DNA of 64,000 nt from Bryum argenteum (lineage: Eukaryota; Streptophyta; Bryopsida; Bryales; Bryaceae): the NCBI GenBank assembly GCA_037043015.1, contig CM073330.1, positions 11,240,512 through 11,304,511 of the forward strand, in the 5' to 3' direction. Every line of letters begins with the position of its first letter. Position 1 is the stretch's first letter. The notes beneath the pieces were generated by a model. The model was not told where the DNA came from. It saw only the letters and a list, made by a program, of their open reading frames with translations, and made no database searches. Shown here piece after piece: positions 48,245 through 60,361 of the stretch. A program made the translations under genes and the position numbers.

Positions 48245-48392
48245 CACGTAATTCATTATAATGGGAATATTCAGATTATCAAATTGAGCTTGAGTTGAGC
48301 CAAATGTACTGTGTGGGTACATTTAGCTCGACTCCACCTAAACCCACATTTCTCAAAATCACTAAATAATACCATTATAATGAATTACGTGT
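48245..48392. mobile_element. Fold-back MITE with ~21-bp ends
   Basis: 'acacgtaattcattataatg' (about 48245) is inverted at 'cattataatgaattacgtgt' (to about 48392). A second inner inverted pair ('gagttgagccaaatgtac' and 'gtacatttagctcgactc') flanks a 7-nt loop. Non-coding. Confidence 0.65.
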
Positions 48393-49026
48393 TAAAAGTC
48401 AATAAGTCACGTTTAAATACTTGACAATACCATTTGAAATACAATGACTAGTAGTGTAAGAGACAGTGGTTTGAAACAAGAGTGACACTCACCTCATATA
48501 ATTGGAGTCGTTACAAAACCATCAGCCGTCGGATCACTCAGCAACCCAGTTAAATGAACGGCATCCACGGCACAGACACTTGTAATCTGGCGAACGACCC
48601 AACTTTACCTTTCGTCTCCCACAGCAAAACTGTTGAACTCGTTCTCCCCCACCCAAGTGACCCAACTAGCCACCCTTGTGTATAATAACCCCCCCAGGGA
48701 TCCCTTCAAGTCATCGCCCGCCCCTCTCCAGTCGATCACCAACCAAGCTTCGTCTTCGTGTATTCTCAGACAGAATCTTACAGATTCTACATGTAGCGGC
48801 GTACTTTTTGCACCTTTCGATATACCCTCACTGTCTGATTCCTTCCTCACATCTTGGAGCGCTACTCAACCCAGCTGCAGGCCTGGTGGTTTGTAGAGAG
48901 TACTTTTTTTGGGTACTTACCTTAGCTGGTGAGATCAGTTTTCAATGCTCGGGCTGTTGTGTGTGGCACTGCAGCTGTGAGCTCTGTCTTCTTGGAAGTA
49001 CCGATCGTAATTAAGCTAGCAGCAGT

Positions 49027-51040
49027 ATGGGTGCCTGGGCGATTGCTCTTCACGGCGGTGCAGGAATGATCGGCAAGGACAAGATGACGGACGACTGGCA
49101 GAAACGAACCGAAGCTGCTTTGAACGAGATCTTGGACATCGGCATTGCTGCGCTTGAGAACCACCGCTCTGCTGTTGAGGCTGTGGAACTCGTCGTAAGT
49201 TGTGCCTTCCTGTTTAGAAGAAAACTGCAGTGTCTGTTAGAAGATATCTGTGCTCGAGATCTGTGCTTTGTTCTTGCTTTTGGGAAGTCCTGCGATCGAA
49301 ACTGCTGCAAGTGTTAGATGTATCTGTGCTCACAGATCTGAATTGTTTACACTCAGTGATTGGAAGCAAATTCTGCATCGATCAAGGGTGGACGAAGCTA
49401 AGTTGTGTGTATTTGTCACACTGTAGGTGAGAGCGCTGGAGGATAATACCTTGTTCAACGCCGGGAAAGGTTCTGTGCTGACAAACAAGGGCACCGTGGA
49501 GATGGAAGCGAGTATCATGGACGGTAGAACGAAGAATTGCGGTGCTGTTTCGGGTCTTTCCACTGTAGTACACCCTGTGTCTCTCGCTCGTTTGGTGATG
49601 GATAATTCTCCTCATGTTTACCTCGCCTTTCAAGGTGCGGAAGAGTTCGCAAGAGACCAGGTTAGTAACACTCTCCTTTGCCATGAGTCATGAATACACA
49701 TTGTCATGCAACCTAACGCTTCAAACATGTCTGTGATCTTTATACAGGGAGTGGAGACTGTGGATACAAGTACCTTCATAACAGTCGAAAATCGAGAGAA
49801 GCTGGAGAACGCGAAGAAAACAAATTCTGTAGAGGTGAGGCTCTTTGTTAGATCTGCGATATGATGTAATTGTTTGATAAGTACTGACAGTTCGATTCCA
49901 CCCTGTAGATGGACTTTTCCGAGCACGCTTCCGACGAATCGAATGGTAGCGATGACGAGTTCACGTACAGAAACGGCAACAACGCCATCCACCCCGCCGT
50001 TCACGCCGATCTGCCGAATGGATACGCCATGGCGCTCGGAGACTCGTACAATAAGCTTGTGCACAAAAAGATGCACGGCGCTCATCACCAGGCAGAGTTT
50101 GAAACGGTTGGTTGTACAGCAGTGGACATCTCAGGCAATTGCGCGGCGGCAACTTCCACGGGTGGACTTGTAAACAAAATGATCGGACGCATCGGTAAGC
50201 TCGCCTGCCTAAGAAATTTGCGCACTACATAAGAAATTACATCATGAATCCTCTCAGCTACTCGCTGCTTTCATGAATTGCAACCTCCATCATTTGAAAA
50301 CCTTCCGATATGAACCTGTGCGCGATTACATCAGAAATCTCTCTCATATTTACTTTAGCTTATCACTCTGTCATGAAAAGCACTACTTACATTCATCAAG
50401 AAATTTTGCTCATCGCCATAAAATCTCTCTCTACGATCTTTTATTTGTTACAAACAGGGAATGCCATTCTTGAGCCTGTCTAATGTTTGCGCGCTACTGT
50501 TTTAGAAGTTTCTTTAAAATCCCTTCAACTAACCAGTCCGTCATGAACCGCGATGCATTTGCGAGCTCCCGCCTTAATTTGAAATCTTCGCGTTGCCCCC
50601 GCCTAAACTCAGCTGATAGGTTTTTCAATTTTCACAGGAAAGCTTATTATTTAACGCACTGATAATTGATGATTGAACAACCGCGAGATTATTTGAGACA
50701 CAAGTCGCAAGCTTCATCAATTTGCATCATTTTTGCAGGCGATACGCCCATAGTGGGAGCAGGAACGTACGCAAACCATCTGTGCGGCGTGTCAGGCACC
50801 GGCCGAGGCGAAGAATTCATAAAACACACAGTGGCGAAAGAAGTAGCTGCAATTATGGAATACAAGGAGCTTCCGCTTGGCAAAGCGGTGTACAAAGTGG
50901 TTCATGAGAAGCTGCCAGAGAATATGGGAGGCTTGGTGGCAGTCTCTGCCTCTGGCGAAGTGGCTATGGCGTTCAACACTCCGAGCATGTTTCGCGCCAG
51001 CGCACAGGAAGGCGGCGAGCGCATGATCGGCATCTGGTAA
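49027..51040 (+). CDS. Plant-type L-asparaginase / isoaspartyl aminopeptidase
   Basis: Five exons: 49027-49194, 49427-49660, 49748-49834, 49909-50194 and 50739-51040. All have GT-AG introns and matching phases; 1077 nt, 358 aa. It hydrolyses asparagine or isoaspartyl dipeptides after self-cleavage into alpha and beta chains (Ntn-hydrolase family). Visible hallmarks are ALHGGAG at the N-terminus, [26 protein letters not shown], the nucleophile Thr229 in [19 protein letters not shown], the substrate loop [15 protein letters not shown], and a [12 protein letters not shown] segment. Two oddities: the residue before Thr229 is Glu, where Gly (or Asp in relatives) is usual, and the linker before the cleavage site is long and acidic/His-rich (about residues 164-228). 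Usual plant members are ~315-325 aa. Cytosolic by lack of a targeting signal. Confidence 0.92.
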
Positions 51041-52663
51041 ACCAAAGACACCATAGCTCATGTGTACAGACCTCATCTCCAACTCCACCACCTCCTTCTC
51101 CATTCTCTTTTCATCGCTTGTGCTTCTCCTCTTCTTTCAGAGCTTTTCTTTGAAGAATGAGGAATGATCATGCTGTCATTCTATTTGAATTGTAAGTAGA
51201 GAACCCGGTCTTAGTACAATTGCACATATAACATTATTCTTGGACATGGATGTCCAGTGAGAGAAGTGGTTCATCAACAATCTGTACTGATAGTGGCTAT
51301 ACTTTTATCTGATATGAATATACTTGTATATGTACTGTATGTGATTGTTGCAATGGGCTTGTTCATCGCTTTATTTTATTTCTTGAAACAATCATTGTAT
51401 GAATCAATGGAGCAGACCTAATGCTGCTTTGAGAATTTCGCTGGGTAGGAGGATCAATTTTTATCCCCTTTGCTAAAAAAGGAGTGTCTAATTAGTGTCC
51501 AATGTGAACACTTTCAGATTCTGATCTCCTCATGTGAGTGTGCAAATTTCTTACCATACTTGATGAGATGTAGAATAGGTGTCTTTGCATCAGAATCTCA
51601 TTAATTTTTAGAGAGACTTGGTAGTAAGCAGTACTATTAGTAACTGCACATTGAACTGTTTAAATTGGGTGAGACACCCTTACAATTGTGGCAGAGCTAG
51701 TAAATCAAGGCAGGCATGAACAGCCATAGTGTACTTACGATTTGATAAAAGTTGACAATGCACACGATAAGGATAAATGGACTCATTGCATGTGCATCAA
51801 AATCCTGCATCACCCAAAGACTAGGACACAGTACAATATCACATGTGGCATGTGCACCTGATTATGAAGGAACAATTCGGATTGTGAAAGACAAGGTCCA
51901 ACAGGTTCTGGTAGAAGGCAGAAGACCATGCAAGATTGGTCATCGACACTAACTATACTCAGCAGTGTAGCTTTCGATCGCACAAGCTTCGTGAAGGAGC
52001 ATTTTTCATTTTCCATATATCAATTGTTGGAGGAAATATATCGGAGGTAACTGTGAGAGAACATTTCCTACAATCAATCAAATTATTTCCCTTTGTCATT
52101 TCCCTGGAAAGGAAATCACACAATCAATGAAAATTGCCTATTACGCGGAGTGTAAAGAAACAAAGATTGTCTTCACAAGAGCAGTAACGATGCGATTGTG
52201 TTTGAAAAAGGATCGAAGACAATCTTGCGCAGGCGAGGAATTGACGCTTGATAAAGTGATCGATGTACACTCAACGATGCAATTTTTATGGCCAGGGAAA
52301 GAATCGCAAGTGATGGCTTTCTCGAAGAATGCTCATCGTGCACTCTGACTGGACTCTTCGTTTACAGGTGTAGGATGGCAAGTCACCATGTTTTGGTAGA
52401 GAAGCAATCACGTCTTGCCGTAACATCGCTAGTTGCATCGTCGATGATAGAGTCACGTTTCTCACGCATCATAGTAGCTGACATGTTACGCAGAGTGATG
52501 TGTTACAGTAATGGTGATTGATCTAAACTCAAGATGCACTCAATATAAATAGATCAGCACTTTATTTCCCCATAGAAGAAAATGTAGCAAGAAAGAATGC
52601 CGATGGTCAACGATCCAATTGCCGTTGGATCGTCTTCTCGCTATGCTGGAGCTATGGCGTAAT
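51041..52663. other. Gene-free region between asparaginase and GDSL lipase
   Basis: The first few hundred bases are presumably the asparaginase 3' UTR. Nothing else is recognised; the short frames at 51.7-52.5 kb have no supportable features. Confidence 0.5.
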
Positions 52664-54672
52664 TCAGAACTGCGTAGTGTTGACTACGCAGCCAAACCCG
52701 CTGGGGGTGATGTGCTTGCCGTTGAAGAAACTCACAGCCGCAGCACGGTTCGCAGCATGGGAGGGATGGATTCCGTCCCAGTTCAAATACTTCAACGAGC
52801 TGGAGCAGGTTGAGGTGGTCAGATTAACTATCTGGTTACCAATTTTTCCTATCTCGGAGCATGTCACTTCCTTGTTAAAATTGTAAGAGCCTCCTGCGCC
52901 GCAACACGCCTTTAGCGTCTCCGTGATGTCTGCAGTTCAACATGACGAGGTGAAGTCATTTCAGGATTAGAAATGCTCAATTTTGTGTCTTATGATTAAA
53001 TTGCTACAGGAGAGTGTGATTTTGAAATCTTACTGTAGACTTGAGGATTCGCCAGGATGTCGGTGTAGACGCTGTAATAATCAGCGAGGTAGTAGGTGAC
53101 ATTTGGATATTTCGCGCGTAAGAGAATCACTTCTTTTTTCAGCGCTTTGTTGTGCGCAATACTGACTTTATTAATATTGGTGAGGCAACCGTAGCTGTCG
53201 TACTTGTCGATGCTGTTGGGATATAATGTGAGGAGTGCAGGGGTGCAGCCTAGAGGTGGCACATTCACAACCAACACCTGCGTTGCTCCGAAGTCCGCCA
53301 AACCCTGCGCGATAGTAATCACTTGTTACCAATCTTGTTCGAACATGTTGCGATCTACAGATTGAGCATATTAAATTCATACAAGAATGTCAAAATTATT
53401 AACTTGAGTTGATCTCTATCAATGTCGCTTACCTTCAGCAAATTGCTGATCCCAGATATCACCGATGGCACGTCGTTGATCAACATTCTCGTGGTCGATT
53501 TCATGTAGTAAAGCGGGAAGAAGTAGTCTTGGAAACCAGCTTGCACCACGTACATGGAGATGTTGAGCGAGCCGGATTCAGGAAGCGATTGGTTAACATC
53601 TGTGTTCATCCGTTAGCCAAGGTTCAAGGTTAGGAATTCTCTTTACATCCTGTAGAAATTTCGTACATATCGGAACCTCTTTCTTGCCTCAGATAAGGAT
53701 TTCAAATGCTGTTAATTACAGTAGCGACAAACGAAGTGCACACATCCTGTTGTACACGATCTTCTCCTTGAAATGTTCATATTTTTTCCCTAGTTCAGAA
53801 CAGATTTTGAGCGGGAAATGACTTTTCGGGGCTTACAAGTTTGATTGTAGTAGTGCTCCAACCGAACTTTGTAGCGCCGGAGCCATTGCAACTGAACATT
53901 GAGCGAGAACGGAGTGCTGAAGCCAGAATCTGGCTTCCAGACGTCCGTTTGATTCACCGCCGAAGCTCCAGCAGACGCGAAGTTCGTTCCAAACTGCGGC
54001 ATCGTTGCCGTGCTCCGAAGCCACGGGTACGACGGTCCTAAGGTACCGCCAAAAGCTGCAGCTCATAATTCCAAAATCTTAAATCATCTCTTAAGAAACC
54101 ACATTTCAGCTCCTTGTAAACACACAAACGCTATATGTTTTAAACATGCTCATATTGCTATTCTAAACTCCAATCAGAAACTCTCTTCTTCAGCTCTAAA
54201 GGTTCTTCAAAACACTTTCATACCAATCACAGTGTTGCAGAGACTACTACAATAGATACCGCACTTAGTTGCATATCTGTAAGTACACATGCAGATATTG
54301 AAACGTTACTTATGATCGATCGCTTATTCAAAGTATCAGCACACCGTTCTGCGGATTTGACTAATAAACAACGTCGACATTGGTTTGTGTGAATCGCTTA
54401 CAAATGAAGTCGACAAGGAGTTTGCCGTCGCACATGCGATCAGCACTGTGCATGGGCCAGTATTCACCATTCGGAGTCGACTCGGCATAGGCAAACTGGT
54501 GAGGAAATGCTTGGATGGAGTTTCCGACATCAATCATGGAGTCACCGAATCCGTAAACGGCCGGGAAGGAGCAAGTGGTCAAATTCGTAGCGTTTACCGG
54601 CACCAGCTGTGAAAGAGCAGCTAAGTAAAACACCACCATCACCACCAAAACCATGCCGTCTATGCCTGCCAT
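52664..54672 (-). CDS. GDSL esterase/lipase (SGNH hydrolase), secreted
   Basis: Five exons on the minus strand: 54672-54402, 54055-53837, 53599-53433, 53304-53034 and 52929-52664. Phases agree; 1194 nt, 397 aa. I chose the ATG at 54672 because it starts a clean signal peptide (MAGIDGMVLVVMVVFYLAAL); an upstream in-frame ATG exists at 54846. Block I is FGDSMIDVGN with the nucleophile Ser45, block II is GTNFASAGAS, and block V is WDGIHPSHAAN with Asp361 and His364. Block III, normally GxND, reads GFQD, so the oxyanion Asn is Gln. A conserved VNVPPLGCTP follows. Plant members act on lipids or cell-wall esters outside the cell; the substrate cannot be told from sequence. The C-terminal ACCGAGGSYNFN is typical of the family. 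Confidence 0.88.
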
Positions 54673-57600
54673 CTCTCTGTCTTCTGAAAGTCTCACTGAT
54701 AGTGTGTGATGACATGTGTGATGAGCTGGTTCATATGAAATCCAAAGGGACGGCAGATGCTTTAGGTAGAGAAAGTAAAGAGGAACAGAATTTTGATTTG
54801 ACCCACCGTCACCTGCTTCCATTGTTGTGATGTGACGTGACTCCATTATTTTCTGCTAACACCGTTCTCGTAAGCATCCTGAGTTTTGATTTGCTCGAGA
54901 GATTGCCTGCAACTACTTGATGTTTCACTGTTCTCTCAATCGAAGCCGAAGGTGTGAAGAGAAGTAGAGTCACTGATTTTGTGATTTGAGTGCAATATTT
55001 GCCATTATTGCAGAAGTGGATGTCTTGTGAGACCGAGTTATGTACTCCGAGCTATCAATTCAATCTTCATGATTTGCAAGTTTTTTATCAGAAGGAGTGT
55101 AGCATGATTTCTCTTTCTCAAAAGTTTGAGAACACAAGACCAGTCCTTCTTGCTTGTGTAGTATGCAATGAGCTTGAAAGTCACAAATGAGAATGAGATC
55201 AGTCTTCGTTAGTTAACCAATCAATGATATTAACAATCAATGGTAATGAACAAGGTATCGTGACAGGAAGAAGGTTATGGACGATATCTGCCTGTGAGCT
55301 TGATAGGATGAGAAGGGTAGGTAAGTACAAATGAGGATGAGGCTTGAACCTTCCTGTAATGCAAGTTTCTTAATATGATTTTATAGTTTAGGGATTTAAT
55401 CTGGACAATAGGAGATTATGAGTGTTTTCTATTTACTAGATAATCTTACAAAGTCGAGTTTAGTACAATGTGGTACAGAATAGTATTTAATGTTTGTGAT
55501 TACATTTGAACTTTAGCCATGTTCACAAGATTGAGTAATTATCTTTGGTATTTGGACAAAGTCCTTGTTTTGAGTGCCCCTAGCGACTCATGCCTAAGGA
55601 TCCACTAACCACTTCTATGCTTCTTGTACATTCTTTGCTTTTAATTTCAATAGTGGTGTATAAACAAGATAAACAAGCCATTGGGTCTATATTTTGCCAC
55701 TGGTATTTGTGTTTCTTCAATGAAAGTAGGAGGCTTAAAAATTGCAGAGTTTTCAAATTAGCAAGCTCATTCCAAAGGGAGTTGCCAAGACACTTTATTC
55801 CTCAAAATGTGCAAAGTATTACAGGAGTTTGATCTAGTTGGTCACATATTTTGGATTTTAACATGAATGACGTTTGAAAGTGAGACTGCAAGAGTACGGT
55901 AGGGACACCTAAAACAACACACTCTACACTCTAAGCTGAACACCATAGATGCATCCAACAATGAAGTTGGAAGTTATGATGTACCTCCTTGCTTGTCTTA
56001 GGTGAGCAATTTTCTATCTCCTTACCTTGACCACATTTCAACCATTTTTTATTTTTCTTCACAGTACATATAAATAAGGGACAATCGGTTTTGGACTAGG
56101 TAATGGTTGAGCAGCCTCTGATTATGAGAAATAACCGGAATTCGTCCACATCCATCCACGGACTTCGGTTAGTATAAGCCCCCAACAAAATAATGTTGTA
56201 CTATAGAACTTTTGGAGGTTATACTGGAGAGATTCGGGAGGTACCAAGTAGCACCTAGCATGCAATGGTTGGAAGTGCTAGAAACTCATAACACTAGGGA
56301 AGGCACTGTTATGAGACATAACACTCATCGTCTCTTCAAATGCGAAACTGCCACCACAGTGAAATAGTGCTCGACTACGGTTATGGAATCCCAATTGAAG
56401 AGAGGTTATTTACTTCCTTCTTTCGAGAAGCTCAATCCAATGAGTGTCACCCAATTGTCGGTCATAACTTCTGCACAGCCAAATGATGTGCAAACCAAAC
56501 ATTCACTATCCAGTTCCTATCCAATAAGCCAAGTTACAGGACCTATTTCTATCACCTGAACAATCATGGTGACTGTGACCATGACCCTCATAGGCCATAG
56601 CCACTGAGATACAAAACCCTAAAAATTCAAAAATTATCATGCTCAAAAATTGTGATAAAAAAATATTTTACAAAAGAGGGGAGGCTAGAGAGGGTTTTGA
56701 AAGCCAAGGCTTTTAACCGTGTAAGATTTGTCTTTCCTATTCTACTGTATTTAACCCCTACAGGTCCTTCATACAAAATTGTTTAAATTATCAAAAAGAA
56801 CCTTCTTCTACTTCGGGTGCAAAGAAACTCAATCTAAGCATCTATTAGAAGATCCAACCGTAGGATCTTGAAGTTAACTTGACCCTTTTCTCGAATGTCA
56901 AATTTGAACCGTTAATTTTCCTCCAATTTTGAGATTATAATGGTCAAAGTTGGCTGAATTTTCTCCCTGCGGAAATTCCAAAAAGCGATTTCCGCTTTCT
57001 TGGACCTATAGGGGTTAAGTGGTCAATCAAATCCACTGGGTCTTTGAGGATTAATCTTTAAAGTGAATTCAAGAAGAGCTACCTAAATATCACAAATTGA
57101 CTTTACATTACTTCGTATGTTAGGAATGCCTGAATGATACAAGCCAACTGCTTCATGTACAGTACATGAAAACCAAAGAAGGGCTTTGTCCTCCTAGTAC
57201 TGAAAAGATTGAAAAGATTTGTAAATGGGTGTTATTTATTTGTACTTTGCGGTATTTTTAAAGAGATGTGCCAATGTATTGGCATTATGTTCTTTTGCAC
57301 AGACTTCGGATATTACGATCTTGCATATGGTAAGCATTAAATTGGAATAGTAACTAAAAAAGGGTAATAAATATTTATGCTTACTATACCAAATATTTGG
57401 AATAGCAACTAAAAAAGGGTGCAAGATCTTGGAGTTGGAAGTATAAGAAAAACCAAAAAATCTTGGTTCACACCTAGGAATGCGTAAAAGGTGGTAAATT
57501 GGAGTTTGAGGTTTCAAGGTGCATAAGACATAAGGAGTTAAGAGGGATATCTTTCAATCGTACCATATCATTACGTGATTGAAGGTCTCATTTTTGGTGG

Positions 57601-58243
57601 ACGTGTATGTTTTACAATCAACCATCTTTTAATGACAAGAGACTTTCATTAGGCATTTCCACCTCCTTTGGTGTTAGGAATTGGTAAGTTGGAGTAATTT
57701 GGTTAAAAATTAATAAATCACTAGGTCTTAACAAGTTGATGAACTTGAAAACTTAACCAATTTCTCTTCTCAAGAATCCAAATTATCTACACATGTTTCT
57801 TGTTTATAATCTTGGTTCTATCCATCGAACCTTTTGAAAAGTGACTCATCACAATTTCTAAAGCTACCATTTTTAGCATTGACAACCGTTCAATATGTGA
57901 AAGAACAATTATATGGTTGAAGAGAAATCATTGTCAATTTTAGAAAATTGAAAAAAACAACCATATCAAGGCAATAAAACCTAAAAAAATACCTCTTTAT
58001 AAACTATGAAATTTTCTTACCCTTATCTTACTACTAATTAGAATCAATATTGAAAAATACTCAAAATTTGGTGTGACTATTTTGATGATTCTAACCTAAA
58101 AGAAGAAATATGCGTAACTTTTCAACTACCCAAAAAATGAGTACCAGACATATTCATAATCTCAGAAAATTAATAGCATAAAAAATGTTAAAAATCCTTA
58201 AATTTGTCAAATTCAAGAAACTAAAAGAATTTTAAAACTAAAC
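54673..58243. other. Gene-free region with one TTAA-flanked MITE
   Basis: The first ~200 bp presumably hold the GDSL lipase promoter. Nothing else coding is supported in 3.5 kb. A MITE lies at 56756-57011. The A/T-rich stretch from 57.5 to 58.2 kb is the upstream region of the 705-aa gene. Confidence 0.5.
56756..57011. mobile_element. TTAA-flanked MITE, CCCCTACAGGTCC ends (copy B)
   Basis: TTAA|CCCCTACAGGTCCTTCATAC at the left and TTGGACCTATAGGGG|TTAA at the right. Same family and orientation as 47242-47491. Confidence 0.7.
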
Positions 58244-60361
58244 ATGGGAGAAAAATCTAAAAAAGATGAGGAAATCAAGAAAGAAGAAGGAGAAGTAGGA
58301 GAAGAGGAAGTGATTCTCCCAATTGAGCTTCAACCTTGGAACGAGTTTGATTTCTTTTATCAAAAAACAAAAGAGGAAGGTGAATTCTGGAATGAATACA
58401 CATCACATCAACTAGGCATCATATTTACAAAAGGACCTATTGAGTTACTTCATCGAGCATGGGGTAGATTAGAACGTGGTCTCACACTTGCATTTGACAA
58501 CAATAATCCACAACTCATTACGCTAAATCATTGGGACCCTTTTGAGCTCAAAAATGAAGGAAAAAGGTTGTATCATAGTTATTCACCGATTATTTGTGAC
58601 ATGCAATCCAGTAACTTTGAGGTTTTGGGTTACTTTCCACCTAGACATGATCGGAAGCAAACACAAGGATGTTGGTATACTATGCCAAGTTTAGCATTTC
58701 TTCCACTTGGCATCAAAAAAGTGATAGGTGGTGATGGAGGTCTACTTATATGCGATGGAGGAATGGTATGGACGGGTGTATTGGACGAGTCCGGTGAGTT
58801 GTCGCCATTAACAGCTCGACCTCCTCTTGTACCCGGAGGTAGACCAGTTCCAATAGAAGCTGAAAAATGGTCAAAAGATGACTATTTACCTGGCCAAAGC
58901 ATACTTTTAATTTGTAATCCAATAACGAGAGAATTCATGTACTTACCTTCATTCATTAGAACCATGACTTTGAATGCTAAAGCAGCATGCATTAGGTACT
59001 TAGATTTTGCGGAATTGCGGCCACCTACACCACCACCTGAAGAGCCTATGAGTGACGAGGATCAAGAAGCATTAGTAGGTGGCGAAAGTATAAATGACCG
59101 CATTGATGAAATTGTGGAACGAGCTTCAAGACGGGGCACCATCTTGGAAAAAAAATTGTCAAGAAAAATGAGTATGCAATTTTGGAATGTTGCTTCTTTC
59201 GGTAGAAGAACAAGTACACATGCTAATTTGGATGATGAGTTAGATGAAATAGATGTAGAGAATGAAAAGAAAAGATGTCAAAGACCATCAAGACGAAGAT
59301 CGTCTACCTATGCATCTGACGATGTACTTATGCCACAAGAAGTAGAAAAAGTCATTGAAGGTAGGTTCCAAAGATTGTGGAGGTTGTACTTTGAGTGCTT
59401 TGGAATCATCCCCATAGTTGTTCCTCCACCAAGTCGTCACTATGTTGTGGTTGTTATTGGATATCAACAAGAAATGAAGTTTGATGGATATGAACTCAAC
59501 AGAATAGTGTGTTGTGTTTATAACTCAAAAGAACAAGATAAGTGGTCTTACATACGTCCGATTCCATGTCCGTCGAGAACAATGTTAAATAGCGTTGGTC
59601 GAACAAGTCTCGCATTGCTAACTAGTCTTATAAATAAAGATTGGATGGCAGTGTGTTTTGGTGCGATAGTATTAGGTAATATAAAAGAAGCAATAGAAAA
59701 AGAACGTAAGTATAGAGCACTAGGAAAGGATGAGAAAGTCCTTAATGATTTGACGGAAAATCCAGCTATATTTTTTGTTTCGGTAGTTCCTAGTGATGAT
59801 ATAGCACTTGTATTTCCATTTAATCCCGAAGGCTATGGAGAAAATGAATTGGCTTGTCCAGTTGTACTTCAACCATTTGGTATTAAGAGTCCAGAAATAA
59901 TAGTTGCAATAACAAGAAAACCATATTATGCAGATAGACTTCTTATTTTTCAAATAGTGATTGAACGAGATATATTTACTGACAATCCAATACCAACTGG
60001 TAAATTTGCTTGGATTTCCGAAACACCTCCATGTGTTTATCATAATTTGTTTTACACAGAAAGATTTACAAACAAACCTTTTGAATCATCTGCTGGAAAT
60101 GGTATGATTTGCATCAAATCAACAGATGGACAACGATTAGGAATATATGATATGTATACAACAAGATGGTGGGTAGAAGATTTTCATGTATTTAGACCAA
60201 TTAAACGAAAACAAAAGCCTTTCCAACTTTTAGATGTTGCTTCATGGGAACCAAATTTCCGTCAAAGAGTTGAATATGACTCAATGTATATAGGTGGAAG
60301 ACCGGATCCTAATCTTGAATCACAAATAGAAGGTGATGCAAAAGATGCTGTAAAAATATGA
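58244..60361 (+). CDS. Intronless 705-aa F-box-associated/kelch-like protein
   Basis: A single uninterrupted frame with an acidic/Lys-rich N-terminus (MGEKSKKDEEIKKEEGEVGE). Segments reminiscent of beta-propeller F-box-associated proteins follow: GGDGGLLICDGG, ILLICNPITREFMYLPSF (~residues 220-245), KMSMQFWNVASFGRR, HYVVVVIGYQQE, a WSYIRPIPCPSRTMLN stretch, and GNGMICIKSTDGQRLGIYDM near the C-terminus. Between residues ~260 and ~375 there is a long acidic/basic low-complexity insert (PPTPPPEEPMSDEDQ, then RRRSSTYASDD). No F-box is seen at the N-terminus, where it would be expected. Long intact frame and biased composition make it a real gene. Function inferred only from domain type: possibly an adaptor for protein turnover or a stand-alone propeller. 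Confidence 0.75.
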   Translation: MGEKSKKDEEIKKEEGEVGEEEVILPIELQPWNEFDFFYQKTKEEGEFWNEYTSHQLGIIFTKGPIELLHRAWGRLERGLTLAFDNNNPQLITLNHWDPFELKNEGKRLYHSYSPIICDMQSSNFEVLGYFPPRHDRKQTQGCWYTMPSLAFLPLGIKKVIGGDGGLLICDGGMVWTGVLDESGELSPLTARPPLVPGGRPVPIEAEKWSKDDYLPGQSILLICNPITREFMYLPSFIRTMTLNAKAACIRYLDFAELRPPTPPPEEPMSDEDQEALVGGESINDRIDEIVERASRRGTILEKKLSRKMSMQFWNVASFGRRTSTHANLDDELDEIDVENEKKRCQRPSRRRSSTYASDDVLMPQEVEKVIEGRFQRLWRLYFECFGIIPIVVPPPSRHYVVVVIGYQQEMKFDGYELNRIVCCVYNSKEQDKWSYIRPIPCPSRTMLNSVGRTSLALLTSLINKDWMAVCFGAIVLGNIKEAIEKERKYRALGKDEKVLNDLTENPAIFFVSVVPSDDIALVFPFNPEGYGENELACPVVLQPFGIKSPEIIVAITRKPYYADRLLIFQIVIERDIFTDNPIPTGKFAWISETPPCVYHNLFYTERFTNKPFESSAGNGMICIKSTDGQRLGIYDMYTTRWWVEDFHVFRPIKRKQKPFQLLDVASWEPNFRQRVEYDSMYIGGRPDPNLESQIEGDAKDAVKI

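Larger units (their letters stand above)
42186..49026. other. Long gene-poor AT-rich region
   Basis: I see no gene over 6.8 kb. Recognisable pieces: 42590-42860 repeats 39240-39500 directly ('cttctcttcacgggtgaact', 'acattcaccatttgc', 'gaggccttctccac'). There is a TTAA-flanked MITE at 47243-47491, an A run at 46110-46145, a CTT/T run at 47763-47826 and a fold-back MITE at 48245-48392. Around 45330-45540 is a segment ending 'tttaggggttaa' that may be a decayed TTAA element. Other short open frames look random. Confidence 0.5.

Noticed and set aside
49630..50152. Minus-strand 152-codon frame opposite the asparaginase exons
   Set aside because: Shadow of the asparaginase gene, which has consistent splice sites and catalytic motifs.
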